Source: Enterobacter bugandensis | GTDB lineage: Bacteria; Pseudomonadota; Gammaproteobacteria; Enterobacterales; Enterobacteriaceae | Length of the DNA stretch: 64,000 bases | Reading direction: 5' to 3' | NCBI RefSeq assembly: GCF_900324475.1 | Contig: NZ_LT992502.1 | Span: forward strand, 310,001 to 374,000 | Part shown: positions 38,991-48,173 of the stretch, in pieces | Layout of the letters: every line of letters starts with the position of its first letter | Numbering within the stretch: position 1 is the first letter of the stretch | Program-made: the position numbers and the translations under genes | Notes under the pieces: generated by a model | What the model saw: the letters and a program-made list of their open reading frames with translations, nothing else | What the model was told of the DNA's origin: nothing | Database searches by the model: none

Positions 38991-40949
38991 CTAGGATGGC
39001 ATTGCGATGGCCTGCTTCTCTTCGAGCAGTTTGTCCACCACGCCAGGATCGGCAAGCGTTGAGGTATCGCCGAGGTTGCTGGTATCGCCTGCCGCGATTT
39101 TGCGCAGGATACGGCGCATAATCTTGCCGGAACGGGTTTTCGGCAGCGAGTCTGTCCAGTGCAGTACGTCCGGCGTGGCAAGCGGGCCAATCTCTTTACG
39201 TACCCAGTTGCGCACCTCGGTATACAGCTCCGGCGACGGCTCTTCACCGTGGTTCAGGGTGACGTAGGCGTAGATCGCCTGGCCCTTGATGTTGTGAGGA
39301 ATGCCGACCACCGCCGCTTCGGCAATCTTCGGATGCGACACCAGCGCGGACTCAATCTCTGCCGTACCCAGACGGTGGCCGGAAACGTTCAGCACGTCGT
39401 CCACGCGTCCGGTGATCCAGTAATAACCGTCTTCATCCCGGCGCGCGCCGTCGCCGCTGAAGTACATGTTTTTAAAGGTCGAGAAGTAGGTCTGCTCGAA
39501 GCGCTCGTGATCGCCAAACAGCGTGCGCGCCTGGCCCGGCCAGGAGTCTGTGATCACCAGGTTACCCTCGGTAGCGCCTTCCTGCGGATTACCTTCGTTA
39601 TCCACCAGCGCAGGCTGCACGCCGAAGAACGGACGGGTTGCCGAGCCGGCCTTCAGCTGCGTGGCGCCCGGCATTGGGGTGATCATGAAGCCGCCGGTTT
39701 CGGTCTGCCACCAGGTGTCCATCACCGGGCACTTCTCGTTACCGATTTTCTTCCAGTACCACTCCCAGGCTTCCGGGTTGATGGGCTCGCCCACGGAGCC
39801 GAGGATGCGCAATGAGGAGCGGTCAGTGCCCTCGATGGCCTTATCGCCTTCCGCCATTAACGCGCGGATCGCCGTTGGCGCGGTGTAAAGAATGTTGACC
39901 TGGTGCTTATCGACCACCTGACACATGCGCGCCGGGGTCGGCCAGTTCGGTACGCCCTCAAACATCAGCGTCGTTGCGCCGCAGGCCAGCGGGCCGTACA
40001 GCAGGTAGCTGTGTCCGGTGACCCAGCCCACGTCGGCGGTACACCAGTAGATGTCGCCCGGATGGTAGTCGAAGACGTATTTAAAGGTGGTGGCCGCATA
40101 GACCAGATAGCCGCCGGTGGTGTGCAGTACGCCTTTCGGTTTACCGGTTGAGCCGGAGGTGTAAAGAATAAACAGCGGATCTTCCGCGTTCATCTCTTCC
40201 GGCTGATGCTGGTCGCTCGCTTTTTCAATCAGGTCGCTCCACCACAGGTCACGCCCCTCGTGCCAGTCGATCTTGCCGCCGGTACGCTTGAGGACAATGA
40301 CGTTATTGATGGATTTGACGTTCGGGTTTTTCAGCGCTTCATCGACGTTTTTCTTCAGCGGAATACCGCGCCCGGCGCGTACGCCCTCGTCGGCGGTGAT
40401 CACCAGCTTCGAGTTCGAGTCAACGATGCGCCCGGCAACCGCTTCAGGGGAGAAGCCGCCGAAGATGACGGAGTGGATCGCGCCAATACGCGCGCAGGCG
40501 AGCATAGCTACTGCCGCTTCCGGCACCATCGGCATGTAGATCGCCACCACGTCTCCTTTTTTAATCCCCTGGTCCAGCAGCACGTTGGCGAAGCGGCAGA
40601 CGTCGCGGTGCAGCTCTTTATAAGAGATATGTTTGCTCTGAGAGGCATCGTCGCCTTCCCAGATAATGGCCGTTTCGTTGCCGCGTTCGGCAAGATGGCG
40701 GTCCAGGCAGTTCGCCGCCAGGTTCAGCGTGCCGTCTTCATACCATTTAATGGAGACGTTGCCTGGCGCGAAAGAGGTATTCTTCACCTTCTGATAAGGT
40801 TTGATCCAGTCAAGGATGTGACCCTGCTCGCCCCAGAAGGCGTCCGGGTTGGTAACAGATTGCTGATATTTCTCGTGGTACTGCTCCGGGGTGATCAGGC
40901 AACGGTCCGCAATGTTTGCGGGAATGTCGTGTTTGTGTATTTGGCTCAT
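38991..40949 (-). CDS. acs: Acetyl-CoA synthetase
   Basis: AMP-forming ligase that activates acetate to acetyl-CoA at low concentration, 652 residues. The adenylate-forming motif [18 protein letters not shown] (about residue 264) and the C-terminal [17 protein letters not shown], with the regulatory acetylation lysine, are intact. First gene of acs-yjcH-actP. In K-12 the nrf operon lies between acs and gltP; it is absent here. Confidence 0.98.
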   Translation of the reverse strand: MSQIHKHDIPANIADRCLITPEQYHEKYQQSVTNPDAFWGEQGHILDWIKPYQKVKNTSFAPGNVSIKWYEDGTLNLAANCLDRHLAERGNETAIIWEGDDASQSKHISYKELHRDVCRFANVLLDQGIKKGDVVAIYMPMVPEAAVAMLACARIGAIHSVIFGGFSPEAVAGRIVDSNSKLVITADEGVRAGRGIPLKKNVDEALKNPNVKSINNVIVLKRTGGKIDWHEGRDLWWSDLIEKASDQHQPEEMNAEDPLFILYTSGSTGKPKGVLHTTGGYLVYAATTFKYVFDYHPGDIYWCTADVGWVTGHSYLLYGPLACGATTLMFEGVPNWPTPARMCQVVDKHQVNILYTAPTAIRALMAEGDKAIEGTDRSSLRILGSVGEPINPEAWEWYWKKIGNEKCPVMDTWWQTETGGFMITPMPGATQLKAGSATRPFFGVQPALVDNEGNPQEGATEGNLVITDSWPGQARTLFGDHERFEQTYFSTFKNMYFSGDGARRDEDGYYWITGRVDDVLNVSGHRLGTAEIESALVSHPKIAEAAVVGIPHNIKGQAIYAYVTLNHGEEPSPELYTEVRNWVRKEIGPLATPDVLHWTDSLPKTRSGKIMRRILRKIAAGDTSNLGDTSTLADPGVVDKLLEEKQAIAMPS

Positions 40950-41372
40950 GGCTTTTTTTCTCCTTGTAAGATGTTAATAATATGTCGCAAAAACGTTAAT
41001 AGTAGGGGCTTTACAAGCTTTGTTTAGTATTTGGGCGACAGATCACGCATTGTTTGAACAGGTTGAAAATTGAGCGAATGAAACTTTGAAGAGAAATAAT
41101 TCACGATGCCGATTATTCACAATTCTTTATAAAAAAGCGTTTTTATAACAAAAGGTTATTTATCAGAATTATGACAAACTCGCGTCATAACCGCTTTTGA
41201 TAGTGAAATGCGTCGTTCTTTAAGGCTTGCGCAACAGGTCGTGCAAATGATACTCATACGCCGCGTTAAAAAATCCCATAAACCAACGCAACACAATTCA
41301 TACCCTTTCAGTATGTCTCCATATTCATGCAGTTTTGCTGGTGCGGAGATTTCATTGAGGAAGTCAGTTTCT
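40950..41372. other. acs-gltP regulatory region
   Basis: 423 bases with no recognised gene. It holds TTTGGGCGACAGATCACGCA near 41033-41052 (a possible CRP half-consensus for acs), a TATAAAAA...TTTTTATA hairpin at 41128-41147, and the inverted repeat TTATGAC-N8-GTCATAA at 41169-41190. AT-rich throughout, suiting two divergent promoters. Confidence 0.5.
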
Positions 41373-42686
41373 ATGAAAAATTTGAAAGTCAGCCTGGCCT
41401 GGCAGATCCTGCTGGCCCTTGTGCTGGGCATCTTGCTGGGCAGTTATCTTCATTATCATAGCGACAGCCGCGAGTGGCTGATTGCGAACCTGCTCTCTCC
41501 GGCAGGCGATATTTTTATTCATCTGATTAAGATGATTGTGGTGCCCATTGTGATCTCGACGCTGGTGGTCGGTATCGCGGGCGTCGGCGATGCGAAGCAG
41601 TTAGGCCGCATTGGCGCGAAAACTATTCTCTATTTCGAAGTGATCACCACGGTTGCGATTATCCTCGGCATAACGCTGGCGAACGTATTCCAGCCAGGCT
41701 CCGGGATCGATATGTCGCAGCTGGCGACGGTGGATATTTCGAAATACCAAAGCACCACCGCTGACGTGCAGAGCCATTCCCACGGTCTGATGGGGACTAT
41801 CCTGTCGCTGGTGCCGACCAACATCATTGCTTCCATGGCGAAAGGCGAGATGCTGCCGATCATCTTCTTCTCGGTGCTGTTTGGTCTGGGGCTCTCCTCC
41901 CTGCCGGCAACGCACCGTGAGCCGCTGGTGACCGTGTTCCGCTCTATCTCCGAAACCATGTTCAAAGTGACCCACATGGTGATGCGCTACGCGCCGGTTG
42001 GGGTGTTCGCGCTTATCGCCGTGACTGTGGCGAACTTTGGTTTTGCCTCCCTGTGGCCGCTGGCGAAGCTGGTGATCCTGGTGCACTTCGCCATTCTGTT
42101 CTTCGCGCTGGTGGTGCTGGGGATTGTGGCGCGCCTGTGCGGGCTGAGTATCTGGATCCTGATCCGCATCCTGAAGGATGAACTGATTCTGGCGTACTCC
42201 ACCGCAAGCTCTGAGAGCGTGCTGCCGCGCATTATTGAGAAGATGGAAGCGTACGGTGCGCCAGCGTCGATAACGAGCTTCGTGGTGCCGACCGGCTACT
42301 CCTTTAACCTGGATGGCTCGACGTTGTACCAGAGTATTGCGGCGATCTTTATCGCGCAGCTGTACGGCATTGACCTGTCGCTGTGGCAGGAGATCGTACT
42401 GGTTCTGACGCTGATGGTGACCTCAAAGGGCATCGCAGGCGTGCCGGGCGTCTCCTTCGTGGTGCTGCTGGCGACGCTGGGCAGCGTGGGTATACCGCTG
42501 GAAGGCCTGGCGTTCATCGCCGGTGTGGACCGTATCCTCGATATGGCGCGTACGGCGCTGAACGTGGTGGGTAACGCGCTAGCGGTGCTGGTTATCGCCA
42601 AGTGGGAACACAAATTCGACCGTAAAAAAGCGCTGGCGTATGAACGCGAAGTGCTGGGTCGTTTTGATAAGACGGCTGACCAGTAA
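41373..42686 (+). CDS. gltP: Glutamate/aspartate:proton symporter GltP
   Basis: DAACS-family inner-membrane transporter, 437 residues as in E. coli. Eight helices and two re-entrant loops are expected. The family signatures are STASSESVLPRIIEKME (serine-rich loop, about residue 280) and GYSFNLDGSTLYQS. I chose ATG 41373 (MKNLKVSLAWQ) over the ORF start at 41208 by homology. It follows acs directly because nrfABCDEFG is missing. Confidence 0.96.
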   Translation: MKNLKVSLAWQILLALVLGILLGSYLHYHSDSREWLIANLLSPAGDIFIHLIKMIVVPIVISTLVVGIAGVGDAKQLGRIGAKTILYFEVITTVAIILGITLANVFQPGSGIDMSQLATVDISKYQSTTADVQSHSHGLMGTILSLVPTNIIASMAKGEMLPIIFFSVLFGLGLSSLPATHREPLVTVFRSISETMFKVTHMVMRYAPVGVFALIAVTVANFGFASLWPLAKLVILVHFAILFFALVVLGIVARLCGLSIWILIRILKDELILAYSTASSESVLPRIIEKMEAYGAPASITSFVVPTGYSFNLDGSTLYQSIAAIFIAQLYGIDLSLWQEIVLVLTLMVTSKGIAGVPGVSFVVLLATLGSVGIPLEGLAFIAGVDRILDMARTALNVVGNALAVLVIAKWEHKFDRKKALAYEREVLGRFDKTADQ

Positions 42687-42694
42687 CATCCTAA

Positions 42695-42763
42695 GCCCGG
42701 TGGCGCTGCGCTTACCGGGCCTACGGGTTTTGTAGGCCGGGTAAGGCGAAGCCGCCACCCGGC
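42695..42763. repeat. Family B repeat pair (BIME-like), copy 2
   Basis: Same head-to-head pair as at 34761-34832 with a different loop (GGGTTTT). It fills the gap between convergent gltP and yjcO. Confidence 0.9.
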
Positions 42764-42766
42764 ACG

Positions 42767-43441
42767 TTATTCTCCGCTCAACGCATCAAACTCCTCACAC
42801 CCCGTATCAAACCCTTCGGTACAGCTCAGGTTTAGCCAGTAGAGCGCTTTCTGCTTATTCGGCGTGATAAAGCCTTTCTCACCCTGCTGGAACAGCATTC
42901 CTGCCCAGTACTCCGCATAGCCCGTACGTGACAGGGACGAGCTGCGCTTAAACCATGACGCCGCCTGTACGTCATCCTGCGGCACCTCTACGCCGTTGGC
43001 ATAAATCAGCCCCAGCAGCAGCTGCGCATCGACCGCCGAGTCGTTGTCGATATCTTCGGCCGCCGTTTGCAGGAGCTTGATGGCCTGAGGATAGTCGGTT
43101 TTACCCGCCTGCGTGTTCACCATAATACGCGCCAGCATAATCGTGCCGCGCTTGCTGCCGGCGATGGTGGCCTGCTGCGCCAGCGCTTTAGCCTGAGCGT
43201 AATCCCCCTGCGTAAAGAGGATCTGCGAGAGTAACCCCATGGCGTCGACATCACCGCCTTTCGCGGCTTTCTCGGCCCACAGCGCTGCCTGCTTTCTGTC
43301 ACCGGAGCTGAAGTAGGTATCGGCGAGATAATACTGAGCGCGGGCATCGCCGGCTTCCGCCTGCTTCTGATACTGGCTGCCTATCTCATCCGCGCGGGCG
43401 AACGACGTAAAAAATAACAACAACAGAAAAATGGCTTTCAT
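42767..43441 (-). CDS. yjcO: Sel1-repeat protein YjcO
   Basis: Exported protein of 224 residues with a signal peptide (residues 1-17, FFTSFARA) and at least four Sel1/TPR-like repeats of about 36 residues (for example ARAQYYLADTYFSSGDRKQA, and AQLLLGLIYANG with downstream AASWFKRSS). Such repeats mediate protein contacts. Function unknown in E. coli. In K-12 it adjoins fdhF; here a hok/sok-like locus lies between. Confidence 0.9.
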   Translation of the reverse strand: MKAIFLLLLFFTSFARADEIGSQYQKQAEAGDARAQYYLADTYFSSGDRKQAALWAEKAAKGGDVDAMGLLSQILFTQGDYAQAKALAQQATIAGSKRGTIMLARIMVNTQAGKTDYPQAIKLLQTAAEDIDNDSAVDAQLLLGLIYANGVEVPQDDVQAASWFKRSSSLSRTGYAEYWAGMLFQQGEKGFITPNKQKALYWLNLSCTEGFDTGCEEFDALSGE

Positions 43442-43562
43442 GGATTCTTATCATCTGGGTACACGCCGCGCAGTATAATCGCGGTAGCAAAAGAAAAAAA
43501 TGGGTGCATTAAGACCTCAGCATCCTACAAGCCGGGCGAAACCGTGGTTTCGCCCGTAGAGG

Positions 43563-43715
43563 TTAGCCTGCCACGCAGGCTAATTTCGCCGCCACCTCCT
43601 GATGTTCACTCTTTATTGAAAACTCGCACAGTCTACCGCGAGTAATAAAGGTAAATATCACTATCGTCAGGCAGATAATAAAGACGATGCCTAACGCAGT
43701 TTTTAATGGCGTCAT
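43563..43715 (-). CDS. Hok/Gef-family type I toxin
   Basis: Peptide of 50 residues, too short for routine gene calling. A transmembrane helix (about residues 6-24, ALGIVFIICLTIVIFTFI) is followed by RGRLCEF and EVAAKLAC, the Hok hallmarks (Cys in LCE, conserved VAAxLA). Hok proteins depolarise the inner membrane and are silenced by an antisense RNA. Ribosome-binding site AAGGAG is 8 bases from the ATG at 43715. Closest by eye to R1 Hok and the HokA-E group. Sits between yjcO and fdhF. Confidence 0.85.
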   Translation of the reverse strand: MTPLKTALGIVFIICLTIVIFTFITRGRLCEFSIKSEHQEVAAKLACVAG

Positions 43716-43720
43716 GCCTT

Positions 43721-43816
43721 TTACTCCTTGTCAAAAAAAGAATAAGAGGCTACTCTCAACCTGTTGGTAGTTGAGGGGTAGCCTCGGGTGAATGAAAATT
43801 TCCCGGGGCTTTCCAC
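43721..43816 (-). CDS. Leader ORF of the hok-like locus (mok counterpart)
   Basis: A 31-codon frame with GTG start and AGGGA six bases upstream. It stops (TAA) 5 bases before the toxin ATG, overlapping the toxin's ribosome-binding site. In R1, mok overlaps hok and couples its translation; no ATG-started overlapping mok exists here, and all frames stop before the toxin. This leader could couple by termination-reinitiation. Its start lies within the region complementary to the antisense RNA. Translation is an inference. Confidence 0.45.
   Translation of the reverse strand: MESPGKFSFTRGYPSTTNRLRVASYSFFDKE
43728..43756 (+). promoter_or_regulatory. Probable promoter of the Sok-type RNA
   Basis: TTGTCA (43728-43733) and TACTCT (43751-43756) are exactly 17 bases apart and align with the -10 region of R1 sok. 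A start near 43763 follows. Confidence 0.55.
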
Positions 43817-43823
43817 TTTCTGT
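43763..43823 (+). ncRNA. Sok-type antisense RNA
   Basis: Antisense to the leader of the toxin mRNA. The sequence aligns with R1 Sok over GGGTAGCCTCGGGTGAATGA and AATTTCCCGGGGCTTTCC, the parts corresponding to the toxin target site. A CGGG/CCCG stem-loop lies at 43785-43805. Length about 60 bases by alignment; ends approximate. Confidence 0.65.
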
Positions 43824-43868
43824 CCCTCAACAATGCTCAAGACAGAAAGTCTTAAGCACCCGCCGCAC

Positions 43869-43896
43869 ATCTTATCCTTCTGAATTAAAATGCAAA
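43869..43896 (-). promoter_or_regulatory. Probable promoter of the hok-type mRNA
   Basis: On the minus strand TTTGCA (-35), 16 bases, TAAGAT (-10), then GTGCGGCGGGTGC, where the foldback 5' end begins. Confidence 0.6.
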
Positions 43897-43989
43897 GATG
43901 TAATTCTGTTCTGCGCGAATTACATTATTTTGCGAGCCGCTTTCCAGAATAATAATTTATATTTTTAATGTTTTAAGCGGAAATAAAAA

Positions 43990-44010
43990 GGGAGTGAATA
44001 ACTCACTCCC
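43990..44010 (-). terminator. fdhF terminator
   Basis: GGGAGTGA-ATAAC-TCACTCCC stem, followed on the minus strand by TTTTTATTT. Confidence 0.9.
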
Positions 44011-44035
44011 TTTATTCAACGATTAATTAACGGCT

Positions 44036-46183
44036 TCAACCCATTGCGCTTTCACGCAGCCGTGCTTTCAGCTTGTTATATTCGTCGATCACATACTGTT
44101 CCGCCGCGTGCTGATCCGCAATCGGCTCCACGTTGACGGCGCAGTATTTATACTCCGGCGTTTTAGTTATCGGGCTGAGGTTCTCCGTCACCAGCTCGTT
44201 ACAGGCACCAATCCACCACTGGTAGGTCATATAGACCGCCCCTTTGTTTGGACGGTCGCTGACCTGCGCGCGGGTAATGATGCGGCCTTTGCGCGAATTC
44301 ACCCACACCAGCGCTTCATCCTCAATGCCGAGGCGCTCCGCATCGGCGGTGTTGATCTGCGCGTAGCCCGGTTCGTCCGCCAGCGCCGCCAGCGCGGCGC
44401 AGTTGCCGGTCATCGAACGGCAGGAGTAGTGGCCTACTTCACGCACGGTAGAGAGCACCATCGGGTATTCGTCGGTGAGTTTATCGATCGGCGCAACCCA
44501 GTCGCAGGTGAAGAACTGCGCCAGCCCGTTCGGGGTGTCAAATTTCTCTTTAAAGAGATACGACGTCCCCTGGTCGGCCTCCGACTCGTCCCGGCACGGC
44601 CACTGGATGTAGCCCAGCTCACCCATTTTTTCATAGGTTGCCCCATAAAAGTCCGGGCACAGATGCCGCAGCTCGTCCCAGATCTCCTGGGTGTTGTTGT
44701 AGTGCATCGGGTAGCCCATGCGGGTGGCGATTTCGCTGATGATCTGCCAGTCCGTTTTCAAATCCCACTTCGGCTCGACCGCCTTAAAGAAGCGCTGGAA
44801 GCCGCGGTCCGCCGCCGTGTAGACGCCTTCATGCTCGCCCCAGGAGGTTGACGGGAGAATCACATCCGCCGCCGCCGCGGTTTTGGTCATGAAGATATCC
44901 TGGACAATCACCAGCTCCAGATCCTCAAAGCCTTTGCGCACCGCAGACAGCTCGGCGTCGGTCTGGAGCGGATCTTCACCCATGATGTAGGCCGCCCGCA
45001 CTTCACCGTGCGCCGCGCGGTGCGGCAGCTCGCTGATGCGATAGCCGGTGTGTGCCGGCAGGCTCTCCACGCCCCAGGCCTTCGCGAACTTCTCGCGGTT
45101 TTCCGGGTACTTCACGTACTGGTAGCCCGGATACGTGTCCGGCAGCGCGCCCATGTCGCAGGCACCCTGGACGTTATTCTGGCCGCGAACCGGGTTAACG
45201 CCGACGTGCGCTTTGCCCAGATTCCCGGTCAGCATCGCGAGGCTGGTCAGGGATCGCACGGTTTCCACGCCCTGGTAGAACTGAGTTACGCCCATGCCCC
45301 ACAGGATGGCGGCGGTTTTCGCTCCGGCATACATCCGTGCCGCCTGGCGGATCTCCTGCGCGCTCACGCCGGTTATTGCCTCTACCGACTCCGGCGTGTA
45401 GCCTTCGACAATTTTCCGGTACTCTTCAAACCCTTCCGTACGCGTGGCGACAAACGCCTGGTCGTACAGGTTCTCCTCAATAATGACGTGCCCCATCGCA
45501 TTCAACAGCGCGATATTCGAGCCGTTTTTCAGCGCAATGTGCATATCCGCAATGCGCGCGGTTTCGATTTTGCGCGGATCGCAGACGATGATTTTCGCCC
45601 CGTTCTGTTTAGCGCGAATCACGTGGTTCGCGACGATAGGGTGAGAATCCGCCGGGTTATAACCGAAAATAAACACCAGATCGGTGTTATCTATCTCATT
45701 GATAGCATTACTCATTGCGCCGTTACCGACCGACTGGTGCAGACCTGCAACCGATGGGCCGTGTCAGACGCGAGCGCAGCAGTCGACGTTATTGGTACCA
45801 ATAACGGCGCGCGCGAATTTTTGCATCACATAGTTGGTTTCATTCCCGGTCCCGCGTGAGGAGCCGGTGGTCTGAATGGCATCCGGGCCATACTTGGCCT
45901 TAATGGCACTCAGGCGCGTGGCGACGTAATCCAGCGCCTCGTTCCAGGAGACGGCTTCCAGCTTGCCGCCGCGCTCGCGGCGGATCATAGGGTTTTTCAG
46001 GCGCGGGGTGAGGATTTGTGTATCGTTAATAAAATCCCAGCCGTAATACCCCTTCAGGCACAGCGTGCCCTGGTTGGTTTTCCCCTGCGCGGCCTCCGCC
46101 CGGACGATTTTGCCGTTATCGACCACCAGGTGGATCTTGCAACCTGAGGCACAATAAGGGCAAACCGTGACGACTTTTTTCAT
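44036..46183 (-). CDS. fdhF: Formate dehydrogenase H (selenoprotein)
   Basis: Molybdenum-selenium enzyme of the formate hydrogenlyase complex, oxidising formate in fermenting cells. 715 residues as in E. coli, with selenocysteine at residue 140 encoded by TGA at 45764-45766 (CCARV-U-HGPSV). The N-terminal [4Fe-4S] ligands are Cys8, 11, 15 and 42. Molybdopterin-binding domains follow. The frame looks split into two ORFs only because TGA is read as stop. Start at 46183 (MKKVVTVCPYC). Divergent from the response-regulator gene; transcribed from a sigma-54 promoter. Confidence 0.97.
45727..45766 (-). promoter_or_regulatory. SECIS element and selenocysteine codon of fdhF
   Basis: TGA (45764-45766) is followed after 11 bases by the minihelix GGTTGCAGGTCTGCACC (45736-45752), whose GGTCT loop region is recognised by SelB. 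Sequence and spacing match E. coli fdhF apart from a few outer bases. Confidence 0.95.
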
Positions 46184-46221
46184 CAGTCTGCTCCAGTTAA
46201 TCAAATCTTTCGCACTGACTA

Positions 46222-46238
46222 ATGCAGCTTCTATGCCA
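46222..46238 (-). promoter_or_regulatory. Sigma-54 promoter of fdhF
   Basis: Minus strand TGGCATAGAAGCTGCAT: -24 TGGCA and -12 CTGCA with correct spacing, about 40 bases before the start codon. E. coli fdhF uses sigma-54 with FhlA. CATTCCCGGCGAAAT at about 46273-46287 resembles an FhlA site. Confidence 0.75.
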
Positions 46239-46357
46239 TGTTTTTAGTGGGGTTACTCACCGGCTTTACGGTGCATTCCCGGCGAAATCTCTGACGAAAA
46301 GCAGACAATCGTCAAAATTGACGTGTCGAATGAGCGGCGGATGTGACATGGGTTGAA

Positions 46358-46372
46358 TTTCCGTCACGGAAA
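46358..46372. promoter_or_regulatory. 15-bp palindrome before the response-regulator gene
   Basis: TTTCCGT-C-ACGGAAA is perfectly symmetric around one base, 66-80 bases before the response-regulator start. A candidate operator, owner unknown. Confidence 0.5.
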
Positions 46373-46437
46373 AATCCATTTCACTGGAGCCGACGGCAGA
46401 ATGGTTCAGACTTAACATAATCCCCTGACGGAAGCAT

Positions 46438-47172
46438 ATGATGAAACCGGCGATTCTGGTGGTTGATGACGATATGGCAGTGTGTGAACTGCTGCAGGAT
46501 GTGCTGAGCGAGCATGTCTTTAGCGTGCTTGTCTGCCACAACGGCCAGGATGCGCTGCGACAGGTCCAGCAGGAGCCGGCTATCGCCCTTGTTCTGCTGG
46601 ATATGATGCTGCCGGACATCAACGGCCTGCAGGTTTTGCTGCAGCTGCAAAAGCAGCGCCCGGCGCTACCGGTGATCATGTTAACCGGGCTGGGCAGTGA
46701 ATCAGATGTGGTGGTGGGGCTGGAGATGGGGGCTGACGATTATATTGGCAAACCGTTTAATCCACGCGTGGTGGTGGCTCGCGTTAAGGCCGTGCTGCGT
46801 CGTACCGGAGCGCTGGCAGCCGAAGCGCCGATGCCACGTGCGGCGGGGATAACCTTCAACGACTGGACGCTGGACACCGCCCGCTGTGAACTGATTGATC
46901 CGCAGCGTAACGCCGTGCCACTGACTCAGGGTGAATATGGCCTGCTGCTGGCGCTCACGCAAAATGCCCGCCGGGTACTGAGCCGCGAGCAGCTGCTTGA
47001 GCTCACCCACAGCGAAAGTACCGAGGTATTCGACCGCACGATTGACGTGTTGATCATGCGCCTGCGGCGAAAAATCGAGGTCAACCCGCATCAGCCTAAG
47101 CTCATCAAAACCATGCGCGGTCTGGGCTACGTTTTTGCCGCCGATGTGTCTCATAGCGAGAAAGCGGCCTAA
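46438..47172 (+). CDS. OmpR-family response regulator of the sugar cluster
   Basis: Protein of 244 residues (243 if the second ATG is used). The receiver domain has the acidic pair at residues 10-12, phosphoacceptor Asp55 (VLLDMMLPD), Thr in MLTG and Lys in GKPF. The C-terminal winged helix ends with IKTMRGLGYVF, typical of OmpR/PhoB. It converges with the sugar kinase gene, their stops overlapping by 4 bases. The likely partner is the hybrid kinase at 53390, at the opposite end of the transport operon; this pairing is inferred from position. Confidence 0.85.
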   Translation: MMKPAILVVDDDMAVCELLQDVLSEHVFSVLVCHNGQDALRQVQQEPAIALVLLDMMLPDINGLQVLLQLQKQRPALPVIMLTGLGSESDVVVGLEMGADDYIGKPFNPRVVVARVKAVLRRTGALAAEAPMPRAAGITFNDWTLDTARCELIDPQRNAVPLTQGEYGLLLALTQNARRVLSREQLLELTHSESTEVFDRTIDVLIMRLRRKIEVNPHQPKLIKTMRGLGYVFAADVSHSEKAA

Positions 47173-48173
47173 GTATTCTCTTTAATAAACAGCTGCAGCT
47201 CGGCCAGCGTTTTCGCGCCGTCAATCGCATTGGCCGCCAGCAGGCTTGCCCGCGCGCAGGCGTGCGCCAGATAAATACTTTCTGTCAGCGGCAGCGATTC
47301 ATGGCAGCCGTATAAAAAGCCCGCGCAAAAGGCATCGCCCGCGCCGACGCTGCCGATAATCTCGTTCTGCTCCAGCTTCCACGACGGAACCCATCGGCCT
47401 GCTTCTCCCGGTGTTTCACCCCATGCCCCTTCCGGGCAGTGGATTACCACCCGCTGACGAACGCCTGCCGCCAGCAGCTGCGCCGCGGCATCGGCGATAT
47501 GGGCGATGTTCAGGGCATCGTTGCCGTCGCGCATCTCCAGCCCGCTAAATTCACCGGCCTCGAGCTCATTAATCACCAGATAATCCAGATGGCGCAGGGC
47601 AGGGAGTACCAGCGGCTGATAGCGCGGGTCGCCCTTGCGGGACACCAGGTCAAGGGAGGTTTCATACCCTTGCTCGCGCATCTGCGCCAGCAGCCGCGCG
47701 CTGCGGGTGCCAAATTCGTCATCTGGCATATCCAGGCTGTCGAGCAGCAGCAGGTAGCCGAGATGGAAGATCTTCATCGATCCATCGAGACGATCGAAGG
47801 CGGGAAGATCCAGCAGACGGTTGGCGCCCGGCGAGTGGAAAAAGGTGCGCTGCCCGCTGGGATCGGTCATCACCTGCGACATGGAGGTTGGGGCGAAGGT
47901 GGTGCGCTGTACGCGCTGGCGGTTGACGTGGTACTGGTCGAGCATTGCCAGAATGTAGTCCCCGTCGCCGTCTTCCCCGATCAGCCCCACCGCCTGCAGC
48001 GGCAGGCCGGCGTGCATTTTCGCCAGCGTCAGCAGCACGTTGAGCGGCGCGCCGCCGGTGGAGCGTTCGCTGTGGGTGATTTCCGCCAGCCAGCCGCGCT
48101 CCGGCCACTGCACGATCTGGTGAACGTGATCCACCAGCATGTTGCCTGCGGCGATGATGCCTTTGCGTTCCAT
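47169..48173 (-). CDS. PfkB-family sugar kinase
   Basis: Ribokinase-fold kinase of 334 residues. It shows the N-terminal sugar-binding GGAPLNVLLTLAKM and the C-terminal catalytic SVGAGDAFCAGFLYG (base Asp). The start overlaps the aldolase stop by one base (TAATG). Last gene of the operon. Likely phosphorylates the ketose made by the isomerase (D-xylulose or D-fructose); the position phosphorylated is unknown, but an aldolase partner would suit a 1-phosphate. Confidence 0.85.
   Translation of the reverse strand: MERKGIIAAGNMLVDHVHQIVQWPERGWLAEITHSERSTGGAPLNVLLTLAKMHAGLPLQAVGLIGEDGDGDYILAMLDQYHVNRQRVQRTTFAPTSMSQVMTDPSGQRTFFHSPGANRLLDLPAFDRLDGSMKIFHLGYLLLLDSLDMPDDEFGTRSARLLAQMREQGYETSLDLVSRKGDPRYQPLVLPALRHLDYLVINELEAGEFSGLEMRDGNDALNIAHIADAAAQLLAAGVRQRVVIHCPEGAWGETPGEAGRWVPSWKLEQNEIIGSVGAGDAFCAGFLYGCHESLPLTESIYLAHACARASLLAANAIDGAKTLAELQLFIKENT

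Larger units (their letters stand above)
43493..43867 (-). ncRNA. hok-type mRNA with foldback ends
   Basis: Proposed full-length toxin mRNA of about 375 bases. The 5' end carries GGGTGCTTAAGAC (43849-43861), which can pair locally with GTCTTGAG (43841-43834 side) or with the 3' segment GTCTTAATGCACCC (43502-43515) with one bulge. This mirrors the tac and fbi elements of plasmid R1 hok mRNA. The 3' end runs into TTTTTTTCTT. A GC-rich hairpin (43533-43556) sits between the coding region and the 3' pairing site. Confidence 0.7.

Noticed and set aside
44036..46204. fdhF as a broken gene (two separate ORFs)
   Set aside because: The gap is a single TGA at codon 140 with a conserved SECIS hairpin; the frame is the same on both sides.
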